A DNA stretch of 64,000 nucleotides from DASSUW01 sp963803335 (GCA_963803335.1 CAWDME010000001.1:1-64000), one strand, 5' to 3'. Counted from the stretch's first letter, positions 35,733 to 44,295 are shown. Notes: a model not told the origin generated them from the letters alone. Made by a program: numbers and translations.

Positions 35733-35965
35733 CAGAAGCCCGCCGCAAACGGTGGGTTTCGTCGTTCAGGAGCCGCTCGGTTCCGGGCCGCGTGGGCCGC
35801 CATGGAAGCGTCTGGAGGCAGTCGCCCGCGAACGGGGCTGCGCCAGACGAGTACCAGCGATGAGACCGCCTCACCCGATCGCAGCACAGGCGTGCTCCGG
35901 CGATCGAAGGACTCGACCGCGCGCCGGTTGCCGCGCCCGGCACCGAGAATCGCGTGGGGCGTGCG

Positions 35966-36373
35966 TCAGAGCCCGAGCCTTGCGACGCTTTGCTCGCGGT
36001 GGCCGAGATGGTGGGCGACCTCGTGCAGCACGGTACGGCGGATCTCGGCGGCGAGGCGGTCCGGGTCGGCACCGAAGTCGCGGCAGAGCGTGTCGCGGAA
36101 CACGACGATGCGCGCAGGCTCACCGATGCCCCTGATGCCTGCGCCCTCGTACAGGCCGTAGGCGCCGCGCGCGGCACCGTCGTCGCCGATCAGCACTGCG
36201 ACGTGGTCGAGCGTGCGCAGAAACTCGTCGGGGAGCTCATCGAGTGTGTCGGCGACGGTGCGCTCGAAGCCGTCAGAGTCGATGTGCGGTGACTCCTGCC
36301 GCGCCGCGCCGCTGTGCTCGTCTGTGGCAGGCCGGCGGGTGACGCGGTTACGGATGTCGATTAGGAGGGTCAT
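35966..36373 (-). CDS. Zincin-like metallopeptidase family protein
   Basis: 135 aa from the ATG at 36373. The active-site motif is TVLHEVAHHLGHRE near the C-terminus, preceded by RIVVFRDTLCRDFG and the block VADTLDELPDEFLRTLDHVA. These fit the small DUF1025-type zincin family widespread in actinobacteria. The function of that family is unclear. The open frame extends much further upstream through low-complexity sequence. I prefer the ATG because the family motif set starts near it. Confidence 0.8.
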   Translation of the reverse strand: MTLLIDIRNRVTRRPATDEHSGAARQESPHIDSDGFERTVADTLDELPDEFLRTLDHVAVLIGDDGAARGAYGLYEGAGIRGIGEPARIVVFRDTLCRDFGADPDRLAAEIRRTVLHEVAHHLGHREQSVARLGL

Positions 36374-36443
36374 GGGACAAGCGTCGCCCGGGCGCGGGGC
36401 GTCGTCGATCGTCCAGTCGACTCGACCGTCGGTGCGGACGAGA

Positions 36444-37040
36444 TCATGCGATCGGAGGATGGGCGCGCGGGCGGCCTCGCCGGTGCCGCACGAGGCCGAG
36501 CAGGCCGGCGCCCGCCGCGAGCGCGACGATCGTGACCGCGGCACCGGCGGAGAGCACCTTGCCGGCGGCGGCGCCGAGCGCGTAGCCGGTCAGGCCGATG
36601 CTCACGCTCCAGGCGATGCCGCCGAGTGCGTTCCAGAGCAGGAAGCTGCGCCACGGCATGCGGCTCGTCCCGGCAAGCCAGGCGGCCGCTACGCGTGCCC
36701 CGACGACCCAGCGCGCGAGGAACACGGCCTTCGCGCCGTGGGCAGTGAACAACGCCTCGCCTTGCTCGAGCGCCCGACCGCGGAGCGACTGGCGCCGCTT
36801 TCGGCCGGCGAGCAGGTTGCGTAGTCCCAGGCGCCCGAGCAGGTAGCCGGCGTTATCGCCGAGAATGGCGGCCACGGCGGCCGTCCCGATCACGGTGCCG
36901 ATCTGGAGTCGCCCCTGATGCGCGAGGACGGCGGCGACGAGAAGCGCCGTCTCGCCGGGCACCAGCAGACCCATCGACTCGCCCGCGACCAACAGCCCGA
37001 GCGCGAGGTAGGCGAGCTGGGCGGAGATCAGGGCGCTCAT
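36444..37040 (-). CDS. DedA family membrane protein
   Basis: 198 aa, usual length. Family signatures are GLLVPGETALLVAAVLAHQG, ILGDNAGYLLGRLGLRNLL, and ARWVVGARVAAAWLAGTSRM with LLWNALGGIAWSVSIGLTGY. About five membrane segments. DedA/SNARE-associated proteins are thought to move lipid carriers across the cytoplasmic membrane. The ATG at 37040 overlaps the stop of the zinc-ribbon gene, so the two are coupled. Confidence 0.9.
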   Translation of the reverse strand: MSALISAQLAYLALGLLVAGESMGLLVPGETALLVAAVLAHQGRLQIGTVIGTAAVAAILGDNAGYLLGRLGLRNLLAGRKRRQSLRGRALEQGEALFTAHGAKAVFLARWVVGARVAAAWLAGTSRMPWRSFLLWNALGGIAWSVSIGLTGYALGAAAGKVLSAGAAVTIVALAAGAGLLGLVRHRRGRPRAHPPIA

Positions 37041-37294
37041 GCCGAGATGGGGCGGCGGAGTCGCGTCCGAGACGGCATGTGCGTGCTGACGTGTGCCTCG
37101 GCGTGGCCGCACACCGGACAGGCGTCGAGCTCTTCGCGGTGCCAGCGGGCGATGCGCACGAAGAACAGCGACAGGTACCGGTAGCGCTCAAGGTGGCGCC
37201 AGGGGGCCGTGTTGTGACAGCGCGGGCAGGTCCGCTCGGCGGCGGCGCCGAGCAGCTTGACCTTGGAGCCGTAGCCAAAGAACAGCAGGAACAT
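37037..37294 (-). CDS. Small zinc-ribbon protein
   Basis: 85 aa. It starts with a hydrophobic segment (MFLLFFGYGSKVKLLG) and contains two CxxC pairs, CPRCHN and CPVCGHAE, 39 residues apart, which could bind one zinc. The linker HLERYRYLSLFFVRIARWHR is aromatic and hydrophobic. The family is common as small zinc-ribbon proteins in actinobacteria, function unknown. Its stop overlaps the DedA start. Confidence 0.75.
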   Translation of the reverse strand: MFLLFFGYGSKVKLLGAAAERTCPRCHNTAPWRHLERYRYLSLFFVRIARWHREELDACPVCGHAEAHVSTHMPSRTRLRRPISA

Positions 37295-37305
37295 GGAGAT
37301 TCACC

Positions 37306-37965
37306 TCAATTCAGCAGTCCGCGCGCGAGCGCTCGGGTGAGCGTTTCGTTCGCGCTCGTTGTGCCGAGCTTGGTCGAGGCTTCGGCGAGGTGGTCGTGCA
37401 CGGCGTCGGCGTCGAGGCCGGTGATCCCGGGGATCTCGTCAGGGCTCCAACCGTCGTTGAGCAGGTGCAGGATCACCCGTTCCGCGGGCAGCAGCCTCGG
37501 CTGCCCGTGAGCGTGGGCCGCCGGGCGCTGCGCGATGTGACCGCCGAGAGCGGCGACGTCGAGCGCGAAGACGATCTCCTCGCGCGCGGCGTCCTTGGAC
37601 AGGTAGCCGGCCGCGCCCGCCTGAAGGACCTGGTCGACGATGTGCGGCTGGCCGAAGGCGGACAGGACCACGACCGGCACGCGGATGCCCTCGCGGGCAA
37701 GGTGTCGCAAGACGCCGAGGGCGTCGCGGGCGGGCATGCGCAGGTCGAGCAGTGCGACATCGGGCTGGTGCTGCACGATCAGGCGCAGGGCCGTCTCGCC
37801 GTCGCCGGCCTCTCCGGCCAGCGCGTAGCGCCCGGTCTCCAGCACGGCACGCACGATGCCGTCGCGGTAGACCGGATGGTCGTCGGCGATGACGATGCGC
37901 AGAAGGCGGGTGCGCGACCCGGCGTGCTGCGAGTGCAGGGTGCCGGTGGGTGTGATGGTGGGCAT
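37306..37965 (-). CDS. Response regulator with variant LuxR-like output
   Basis: 219 aa. The receiver has the acidic pocket IVIADDHPVYRDGIVRAVLE, phospho-acceptor Asp in PDVALLDLRMP, and the Lys in AAGYLSKDA. The C-terminal ~65 residues resemble a NarL helix-turn-helix (LLPAERVILHLLNDGWSPDE, GITGLDADAVHDHLAEASTK) but lack the usual LTxRE...GxSNKEIA signature. The same variant output occurs in the genes at 38110 and 40504. The start codon at 37965 sits just after a ~90 bp control repeat. Confidence 0.8.
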   Translation of the reverse strand: MPTITPTGTLHSQHAGSRTRLLRIVIADDHPVYRDGIVRAVLETGRYALAGEAGDGETALRLIVQHQPDVALLDLRMPARDALGVLRHLAREGIRVPVVVLSAFGQPHIVDQVLQAGAAGYLSKDAAREEIVFALDVAALGGHIAQRPAAHAHGQPRLLPAERVILHLLNDGWSPDEIPGITGLDADAVHDHLAEASTKLGTTSANETLTRALARGLLN

Positions 37966-37995
37966 GGCGGCCTCCGTTCGGACTGAGGTAGCGGG

Positions 37996-38085
37996 ATGCG
38001 TTCACCGTGACGCGGACGTCGCCGCGCCACCATCGCCCAGCCGGCCCCCGTCGCGGATCGATTGCCCTGGTCCGATCGCACTACA
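37996..38085 (-). promoter_or_regulatory. Upstream control repeat, copy 1
   Basis: On the minus strand this begins GTAGTGCGATCGGACCAGGG and ends with CGTCACGGTGAACG just before the response regulator at 37965. The same two blocks at the same separation occur at 38405-38493, upstream of the gene at 38370. Likely a shared promoter/operator for one regulator. Confidence 0.65.
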
Positions 38086-38109
38086 TGCCCCAGCTACGGG
38101 TCGAGCGGT

Positions 38110-38370
38110 TCAGCTATGGGACGCGAACCCCTCGGCGGCGTCGACTGCCTCGATCAGGGTGTCTGCGCCGAGCTTATGGATGGCGCTGGACAGCGCGCCG
38201 CGGACTTGCGCCGCCGAGAGACCCGTGTGGTGGGCGAGGTCGGACGTGTCGACGATGCCGGCGCGCGCGAGCCGCAGTATCCAGCGCTCTTGCTCCGTGA
38301 GGGACAGCATCCGGTTGAGCGGCTCGTCGGTGGAGATGGTGAAGTTCGCTGCGGTGGCCACGGGGGACAT
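38110..38370 (-). CDS. Solo LuxR-like output domain
   Basis: 86 aa. It consists almost only of a helix-turn-helix of the variant type seen in the nearby response regulators: MLSLTEQERWILRLARAGIV, DTSDLAHHTGLSAAQVRGAL, IHKLGADTLIEAVDAAEG. There is no receiver domain. It could compete with or partner the full-length regulators at the shared control repeats. It lies between the histidine kinase and the first response regulator on the same strand. Confidence 0.7.
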   Translation of the reverse strand: MSPVATAANFTISTDEPLNRMLSLTEQERWILRLARAGIVDTSDLAHHTGLSAAQVRGALSSAIHKLGADTLIEAVDAAEGFASHS

Positions 38371-38404
38371 TTGCGGCCTCGATTCGCGGTGTGTTGGTGG
38401 GGGA

Positions 38405-38493
38405 CACGTTCACCGTGACGCCGGCACGGTCCATCTGCCATGGCCCGGCCGACGATCGCTGCGGATCGCTCGCCCTGGTCCGATCGCACTACA
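38405..38493 (-). promoter_or_regulatory. Upstream control repeat, copy 2
   Basis: Second copy of the repeat at 37996-38085. It lies upstream of the solo output-domain gene and overlaps the 3' end of the histidine kinase gene by a few bases. Conserved ends are TGCGATCGGACCAGGGC and CGTCACGGTGAACG. The centre is less conserved. Confidence 0.65.
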
Positions 38494-39709
38494 CGACGGT
38501 GCGCCGGCGGGGCAGGCGCACGGTGATCGTCGTACCCGCTCCGGGAGCGGACGCCGCGTCGAACGTCCCGCCGGCCGCGATCGCGCGTTCGGCGCTTGTA
38601 GCGATGCCGATGTGGCCCTCGGCCAGCGCCTGCGAGCGCCGCTCCGCGGGGAAGCCCCGGCCGTCGTCGGCCACGCGCAGGACGACGGTGTCGCCGTCCA
38701 ACGTCAGCCGCGCCGAGATCGTCCGCGCCCGGGAGTGGCGCGCGGCGTTCGAGAGCATCTCCCGCGCGAGGGAGAGCAGGAGCTGCTGCTGGTCGGCAGG
38801 CAGCGTGAGCGAGGCGTCGTCGACTTCGACGACGGCGCGGGCGCCCGCTCGCCGGGCGGCGCTCTCGGCGTGGGCGGTGAGCGCGGCGCGCAGGCCAGCG
38901 TGGTCGAGCACGTACGGGTGCAACTCGAAGATCTCACCGCGGAGCTGGTCGACCGTGGTTGCGACCGCGGCGTCAGCGCGGCGGTAGGAGTCTTCGTCGT
39001 GTCGGCGGTGGTGGTCGCGCAGCTCCTGGCGGGCGACGAGCAGGTTCTGGATCGCCTCGTCGTGGAGCACCTCGGCGAGTCGCTGGCGCTCGCGATCCTC
39101 GGCCGTGAGCGCTTGCGCGACGAGCCGGCCCCGCGCGTCGGCGTCGGCGCGGATGCGGCGCTCGTGCGCGCCCAGCAGCGCCGATAGCACTACCGCCCCG
39201 GCGCCGGCCCAGAGCACGAAGAGCGCGTTCGCGAGGATGGCGTCGACGTCCGCGCGGGACCGTGTGGCCGGGTGCGGGAGCGAGACGAGGACGTAGGCCG
39301 CGATCGCCGCGGCCGTCCACGCGGCGGTGAGCAGCGGGCGCAGGCGGAACGCCGCGACGACAGGCAACGCGAAGAACACGAGCCGCGCCTCCGAGTACGG
39401 GCCGCCGGACGTATATGTCAGTGCGGCGATCATTGCCACATCGACGACCGGCTCGATCCGCGCGACGCGCGGCAGCTCATGGAGCCGGCCCGTCGCCTGC
39501 AGGGCATGCGCGACCAGCAGAGCCGCTGCCCACACGCCTACCGCGACGAGCAGCGGCGCGAACAGATCCGAGTTGGGGGTGGGGTGCTCGACGGTGCTGG
39601 CGGCGAACGCAATCAGCGGGACCAGCGCCACACGCAGCAAGGCCATGCCGAGCTCCGCGCGCACGTTGGGTGCGCGATGGGCGGCCACTTCGACACCAGG
39701 CGGGCTCAC
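38489..39709 (-). CDS. NarL-family sensor histidine kinase
   Basis: 406 aa. The N-terminal ~185 residues hold about five membrane segments (LLRVALVPLIAFAAS, LLVAVGVWAAALLVAHAL, LVFFALPVVAAF, AAIAAYVLVSL, ALFVLWAGAGAVVLSALL) with almost no extracellular loop, so it probably senses a membrane cue. The HisKA_3 box is RQRLAEVLHDEAIQNLLVAR. The ATPase domain shows LSNAARHSRA, VADDGRGFP and GHIGIATSAE. The GTG start overlaps the stop of the response regulator at 39706 (GTGA), so kinase and regulator are a coupled pair. Confidence 0.9.
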   Translation of the reverse strand: MSPPGVEVAAHRAPNVRAELGMALLRVALVPLIAFAASTVEHPTPNSDLFAPLLVAVGVWAAALLVAHALQATGRLHELPRVARIEPVVDVAMIAALTYTSGGPYSEARLVFFALPVVAAFRLRPLLTAAWTAAAIAAYVLVSLPHPATRSRADVDAILANALFVLWAGAGAVVLSALLGAHERRIRADADARGRLVAQALTAEDRERQRLAEVLHDEAIQNLLVARQELRDHHRRHDEDSYRRADAAVATTVDQLRGEIFELHPYVLDHAGLRAALTAHAESAARRAGARAVVEVDDASLTLPADQQQLLLSLAREMLSNAARHSRARTISARLTLDGDTVVLRVADDGRGFPAERRSQALAEGHIGIATSAERAIAAGGTFDAASAPGAGTTITVRLPRRRTVV

Positions 39710-40350
39710 TCGAGCAGGCCGCGCCGCATCGCCTCGGCGACCGCGGCGGCGCGATCGGACACCCCGAGCTTCTCGTAGACGCGCCCCTGATGTGACTTCA
39801 CCGTCGCGGCGGCCAGATACAGGCGCTTGCCGATCGCGGGCGCCGATAGGCCAGCGCCCATGAGGCGCACGATCTCCAGCTCGCGCGGCGTCAGCAGCGG
39901 GCGATCACCCTCGAGGGCGCGGCCGTGCAGCTCCTCGAACAGGCCGCTCTGCAGGCCTGGCTCCACGCGCGACTCGCCGCGGGCAATGGCCGCGACCGCG
40001 TCGAGCACCTCGTCACGGTCAGCGTCCTTGGAGAAGTACCCCGCCGCGCCCGCGGCCATCGCCTCATACACCAGTCGCGGCTCGGTGAACGCCGACAGCA
40101 CGAGCACACGGGTCGGTAACCGATCCCGCACCACCGCGTTCGCGATCGCCACGCCGTCGAGCTCGGGCAGGCGCAGGTCGACCACTGCGACTGCCGGCAA
40201 CCGCTCGCGAATGCCCTCCAGCGCTGCGCGTCCGTCGCGGAACTCGGCGACGAGCTCGAACTCCGGGCGCTCGCGCACCGCGCGAGCGATGCCCTCTCGG
40301 AATAGGGGATGGTCGTCGGCGACCAGGACCGTTACGCGGTGCTCGCTCAC
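39706..40350 (-). CDS. NarL-type response regulator (partner of the kinase)
   Basis: 214 aa. The receiver is complete: VLVADDHPLFREGIARAVRE, Asp in PAVAVVDLRLP, Lys in AAGYFSKDA. The output is a canonical LuxR domain: LLTPRELEIVRLMGAGLSAP, LYLAAATVKSHQGRVYEKLG. The start is GTG at 40350 (a GTG one codon earlier is equal). It is the first gene of the regulator-kinase pair. The long open frame upstream of it is a shadow of the divergent regulator gene. Confidence 0.9.
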   Translation of the reverse strand: MSEHRVTVLVADDHPLFREGIARAVRERPEFELVAEFRDGRAALEGIRERLPAVAVVDLRLPELDGVAIANAVVRDRLPTRVLVLSAFTEPRLVYEAMAAGAAGYFSKDADRDEVLDAVAAIARGESRVEPGLQSGLFEELHGRALEGDRPLLTPRELEIVRLMGAGLSAPAIGKRLYLAAATVKSHQGRVYEKLGVSDRAAAVAEAMRRGLLE

Positions 40351-40503
40351 CACCGTGCTTCTACCACCGCCGGCGAGCACGTGCACCGTCGATCGACGGA
40401 TCTCGCGTGCGCCCGATTCAGCGACGATCACCCCATCGCGGCGCGGCGGCCGAAGCGCGATCGTGGACGTACACGAACCCGCCACCCTCAGGAGCCGGCA
40501 GCG

Positions 40504-41199
40504 ATGCTCGCAATCCATGACACACCGACGGTCGACGCCGCCGCAGGCCCGCAGCCCGGGACCGAGACCCGACTGCGCGTCGTCATCGCCGACGACCATC
40601 CCCTCTACCGCCACGGCATCGTCCGTGCGCTCGAGAGCTCGGGAGCCTTCGACGTGATCGACCAGGCCTCCGATGGCGCCACCGCCCTTGCGCTCATCCG
40701 CCACCACCAGCCCGATGTCGCCGTTCTCGATGTCCGCATGCCTGGCATGGACGGCATCGACGTCATCGCCGCGCTCGCACGTCACGGACCGCCGGTTCCG
40801 GTCGTGCTGTTGTCTGCCTTCGACGATCACCAACTCGTGGCCGCCGGCCTCGAGGCAGGCGCCGCCGCGTACATCAGCAAGTCCGCTGACCGCGAAGCGA
40901 TCTGCCTCGACGTCGCCGCGGCCGCTCATGCCCGCGCAGCGCGCTCGCCGAGCGCCATCCACGGCCGGCCCGATCTTCAGCGACACCGCATGCCGAACTG
41001 GACGCCGCGGCTGACGGCACATGAGCACAAGCTGCTCCAGCTCAGCCACGACGGAGCAGGCAGATACGAGCTCGCGCTGCTCAGCGGCGCCGACGAGATC
41101 ACCGTCCGGCGGCGGCTCGACAGCCTACTTGCCAAGCTCGGCGCCGACGACCTCGCCCAGGCGCTCGACATCGCCATCGCCCGCAACATCCTGGCCTAG
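40504..41199 (+). CDS. Response regulator with variant LuxR-like output (divergent)
   Basis: 231 aa. Receiver: RVVIADDHPLYRHGIVRALE, Asp in PDVAVLDVRMP, Lys in AAYISKSAD. The output (LTAHEHKLLQLSHDGAGRYE, LLSGADEITVRRRLDSLLAK, LGADDLAQALDIAIA) is the same non-canonical type as in 37306-37965 and 38110-38370. ATG at 40504 with AGGAG upstream. It is divergent from the kinase operon with ~150 bp between. It may be a second target of the same kinase, acting oppositely to the canonical regulator (inference). Confidence 0.8.
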   Translation: MLAIHDTPTVDAAAGPQPGTETRLRVVIADDHPLYRHGIVRALESSGAFDVIDQASDGATALALIRHHQPDVAVLDVRMPGMDGIDVIAALARHGPPVPVVLLSAFDDHQLVAAGLEAGAAAYISKSADREAICLDVAAAAHARAARSPSAIHGRPDLQRHRMPNWTPRLTAHEHKLLQLSHDGAGRYELALLSGADEITVRRRLDSLLAKLGADDLAQALDIAIARNILA

Positions 41200-41529
41200 C
41201 GCGTGATCGTGCCGGGCGGCGATCCTCGCGGTCGTACCGACCGCGCCGTGCTGTTTGACGATCCTGTACGGGACGCGCCTCAGGCGGTCGTAGCCTGGAT
41301 GCCGGGTCGGCTTCACCGCGCGAGGCCAGAGTCCTCGCTGGCTTCACCTTGACCGTCGTCACCGTCGGTGGCGGCCGCCGTCCGGTCGCGTCAGCGGTTA
41401 GGTAGTTCGCACCACGCGGCGTCCGCTGAATGCACGATGCCGCCGATGGCCAGCGCGCCTAGCCTCAACTCATGTGGTTATCGTCGCAAGTCGCTCGTCA
41501 TTCGACGCGCAGCGGGCGCGCCGGGGGAT
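41200..41529. other. Stretch without a recognised gene
   Basis: 330 bp after the response regulator. No protein-like frame, tRNA or clear terminator is visible. It leads into the transporter pseudogene. Confidence 0.4.
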
Positions 41530-42090
41530 GACCGCGTGTTCGGCTCGCTGACTGCGGTCGCCAACGGGCAGCTGCCGTCCATGACGGTCGCGCTTGTCGG
41601 GGCGTTCGTCCTCGGCATCGTCCACGGCGTCACCCCCGGCGAGCACACGTGGCCGATCACGTTCAGCTATGCGCTGTGATCCTTCTCGGCGCGGCGGGCG
41701 ATGCGGTCAGCGGTCGCGTTCTCGCTGGCCTTCACGGCCCAGCGGGCGATGACCTCCGAGCGGGCATACCTGGGGCTACTGCAGGTGCGTGACAACTCGA
41801 CCTGGAACGCGGTGCTGTTTCTGATCGTCGGCGTGGTCATGATGGCGGCCGCGTTCTACGTCCTTCGTCTCCGCTGCACGCTCCATCTCCACGTCTGGCC
41901 GCCGCAGATCGGTGCGTGCCACCGGAGCGCTGACCGCGAGGGATGGATCACGCGCACGCCGGAGCCTGCGATGGCTGCGGTGCACGGTTTCATCGCCGGC
42001 TGGGCTTCGGGGCGTTTGCACTGATCGTCGCGACGGTGCTCACGCCGGCGATGCCCAGCGCTGCACTCGGCTGGTTGCCGGGGGCGCCCA
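41530..42090 (+). pseudogene. Broken polytopic transporter (NicO/TauE-like)
   Basis: Protein-like segments continue across frame changes. They are VFGSLTAVANGQLPSMTVAL, VLGIVHGVTPGEHTWPITFS, then after a stop RSAVAFSLAFTAQRAMTSER, VLFLIVGVVMMAAAFYVL, LHLHVWPPQIG, VHGFIAGWASG and finally GAFALIVATVLTPAMPSAAL in another frame. The HGVTPxEHTWP motif and spaced hydrophobic helices suggest a NicO- or TauE-like metal or sulfite transporter. The family call is from memory and moderate. There is at least one in-frame stop and two shifts, so it is not functional. Confidence 0.6.
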
Positions 42091-42414
42091 GCCGGGTACC
42101 CGGTGGGTACCGCTTCGTCGACGACGACGCTGTCCCTTACGACGAATGGCTCGGCGAGACGCCTCCGCCCGCGCGAGCTCGGTTCTGCGGCGGTTCGAAG
42201 AGCGTTCCGGTGCCGGCGCGCCCTTCGGACGCGGCGCGAACGCGGCCAGTGACGGCGGAGTTCCGTTCCATGCGGATTGCGCAAGCCTGCTCGGCGTCGC
42301 TCCACACTCCCCGATCTCGTCCCGGGCAGTCGTCTCGTCAGCGGCGACGACGACGCCTGCTTGCACACGACAGCAGCAGCGCCGGTCATGTCCGAGAATT
42401 GTCCTTCTCGGACA
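42091..42414. other. Junction between transporter and Tn3 remnants
   Basis: 324 bp without a credible gene. It holds a near-perfect inverted repeat, GGGTACCC GG TGGGTACC, at about 42098-42115, similar to the repeats before att copies 4 and 5. No att core lies 128 bp downstream. It may mark a lost att site. Confidence 0.4.
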
Positions 42415-42606
42415 CACCCCAGGGGGATCGTCTACTGGAACACGATCTACATCCAGCTCGGCCTCGATTCACTCCCCGGTCGGCCCGCCGACGACGAGCT
42501 CGCCGGCCTGATGCCTACCATCTTCGAACACGTCGACGCGCTCGGCATCTACACCTTCGACGCTGTCCGGCGCGGCGGACAGCTCCGGCCGCTACGCGCC
42601 GCGTGA
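42415..42606 (+). pseudogene. C-terminal fragment of a Tn3-family transposase
   Basis: The last ~64 residues read RGIVYWNTIYIQLGLDSLPG, then MPTIFEHVDALGIYTFDAVR and GGQLRPLRAA. This matches the end of Tn3 TnpA proteins (WNTxYxQ, then HINxxGxYxF and a final LRPLR). The catalytic part is absent and no terminal inverted repeat was found. It is a relic of a transposon. Confidence 0.75.
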
Positions 42607-42675
42607 GCTTCCACTAGCGCAGTCCGCCGCTTTCGCCCAGTTAGACGGGCGACCCCTATTTGGGCGCCGCGCGGG

Positions 42676-43416
42676 TCACGTCGGGGACCCGACCAGTGCC
42701 GCGAAGTCGAGCTCGACCTGCGGGTAGAGGGTGCGCTGGTCGTCGCTGAGGCCGGCCTTGACCTGGCGGCTGAAGTCGTCGACGACCGCCTCGGGCTCCC
42801 TGGCCTGGACGGCGTCGAGCGCCGCGGCGGCGACGGCGGCCGGCGCGATCTTGTCGACGTCGAGCGTGGCGGTGAGGTCGGTGTCGACGAAGCCGACGTG
42901 GACGCCCACGACGTGCGTGCCCTGGCGCTTGAGCTCGACGCGTGCCGAGTTCGTGAAATTCCAGGCCGCGGACTTGGATGCCGAGTAGGTCGACAGGATC
43001 GGGCTGCCGATCCAAGACCCGACGGACAGCACGTTGATGAACGCCCCGCCGCCGTTGGCGGCGAGCACCGGCGCGAAGGCCTGCGTGGTGGCGATCAAGC
43101 CGAGGTAGTTGACCTCGAGCTCGGCGCGGGCCGTGTCGAGCGCGGCGCTGAGCGGGGTCCCCGGACGGGCGATGCCCGCGTTGTTGACGACAAGCTCGAC
43201 GTCGCCGAGCTCCTGTGCGACGGCGGCGACCCGGTCGGCGTCGGTGACGTCGAGCTGTACCGGCACCAGGCGCGGGTCGGCGGCGTGGACGGTCGCGATG
43301 TCGCGTACACCGGCGTAGACCTTCGCCGCTCCCTGCTCGAGCAGCGCCTGGGCGAACGCCTCACCGATCCCGCGGTTGGCGCCGGTGACCAGCGCGATGG
43401 TTCCTTCGATCTGCAT
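42676..43416 (-). CDS. SDR family oxidoreductase
   Basis: 246 aa from the ATG at 43416, the usual length. The Rossmann motif is VTGANRGIGEAFAQ, followed by VVNNAGIARPG and the catalytic set: Ser in NVLSVGSW and YSASKSAAWNF (YxxxK). It reduces or oxidises an alcohol/carbonyl with NAD(P). It is divergent from a TetR gene, with paired operator palindromes between them, so the TetR protein probably controls it. Substrate unknown. Confidence 0.9.
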   Translation of the reverse strand: MQIEGTIALVTGANRGIGEAFAQALLEQGAAKVYAGVRDIATVHAADPRLVPVQLDVTDADRVAAVAQELGDVELVVNNAGIARPGTPLSAALDTARAELEVNYLGLIATTQAFAPVLAANGGGAFINVLSVGSWIGSPILSTYSASKSAAWNFTNSARVELKRQGTHVVGVHVGFVDTDLTATLDVDKIAPAAVAAAALDAVQAREPEAVVDDFSRQVKAGLSDDQRTLYPQVELDFAALVGSPT

Positions 43417-43440
43417 GGGGGCCTCCACGGGCGTTGCTTT

Positions 43441-43486
43441 GGATGATGTGCGTCATCCGACATTTGGATGATCGCTATCATCCAAA
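43441..43486. promoter_or_regulatory. Two TetR operator palindromes between SDR and TetR genes
   Basis: Site 1 at 43441-43458 is GGATGA-TGTGCG-TCATCC. Site 2 at 43463-43486 is a perfect palindrome of TTTGGATGAT, spacer CGCT, ATCATCCAAA. Both share the GGATGA/TCATCC half-sites. They fill the gap between the two divergent genes (starts at 43416 and 43492), so the repressor would block both. Confidence 0.85.
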
Positions 43487-43491
43487 TCGAG

Positions 43492-44058
43492 ATGAGGCAC
43501 TCCAAGGAGGACAAGGCGGCAAGCCACGAGCGGATCGTCGAGGTCGCCGCGGCGCGCATCCGCGAGTCGGGGACCGAGCAGCCGGGCGTGGCGGAGATCA
43601 TGCGCGCCGCCGGGCTTACCCACGGCGGCTTCTACAAGCATTTCGGGTCGCGCGATGAGCTGATCGCCGAAGCGGTCGAGCGCGCGCTGGCCGACAGCGA
43701 GCCGAGGCTGGTCGAGGTCGCGGCCGGCGCGGAGGACCCGCTGGCCGCGTTCGCCGACGCGTATGTGTCGGCCGCGCACCGCGACGACCGGGCGAGCGGG
43801 TGCGGCGTGGCGGCCCTGGGCACGGACATGGCGCGCGTCGGCGGGCCGGCGCAGGAGGCCTATCGCGCGCAGGTCGAGCGCTACCTCGTCCGCCTCGAGC
43901 CGCTGCTCGGCGACGACGACGCGCGTCGTCGCGCGACGGTGACGCTCAGCGCGATGGTCGGCGCGGTGATGATCGCCCGTGCACTCGGGCCCACCCCGGG
44001 CTCGGATGAGATCCTGCGCGACGTGCGCGAGGCCGTGCGCGAGCGCCGGCTGCTGTGA
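43492..44058 (+). CDS. TetR family regulator (first TetR/SDR module)
   Basis: 188 aa from the ATG at 43492. Helix-turn-helix: RIVEVAAARIRESGTEQPGV, IMRAAGLTHGGFYKHFGSRD. The C-terminal region (GCGVAALGTDMARVG, LSAMVGAVMIARAL) fits the TetR subgroup that controls short-chain dehydrogenases and oxidative stress genes. An upstream ATG at 43468 would start inside the operator, so it is rejected. Autoregulation through the adjacent palindromes is expected. Confidence 0.9.
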   Translation: MRHSKEDKAASHERIVEVAAARIRESGTEQPGVAEIMRAAGLTHGGFYKHFGSRDELIAEAVERALADSEPRLVEVAAGAEDPLAAFADAYVSAAHRDDRASGCGVAALGTDMARVGGPAQEAYRAQVERYLVRLEPLLGDDDARRRATVTLSAMVGAVMIARALGPTPGSDEILRDVREAVRERRLL

Positions 44059-44295
44059 GGGCGCCGCTCGGCGACACCCCGGCCCGGGCGCGACGCCCGC
44101 GAGTGCCTGTTCCCCGAGCACGACTTTCGTGCGCACGCCCACCGCACCGACCGGGGGCTCGTTGATCCGCGGCTGGCGCGCGTACCTGACGCCGATCCGT
44201 TCCCGGTCCACGCGTGGTCGCTCGGGTGGTTCGCGAGCTCGACCAGACGACGCCCGCATTGACGAGGCGGCGAGCGCGCGCCTGTGCGCTGCCCG

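Noticed and set aside
42098..42115. GGTACCC inverted repeat as a fifth element end
   Set aside because: It resembles the att-associated repeats, but no tRNA-Thr core lies 128 bp downstream, so it is noted only as a possible relic.
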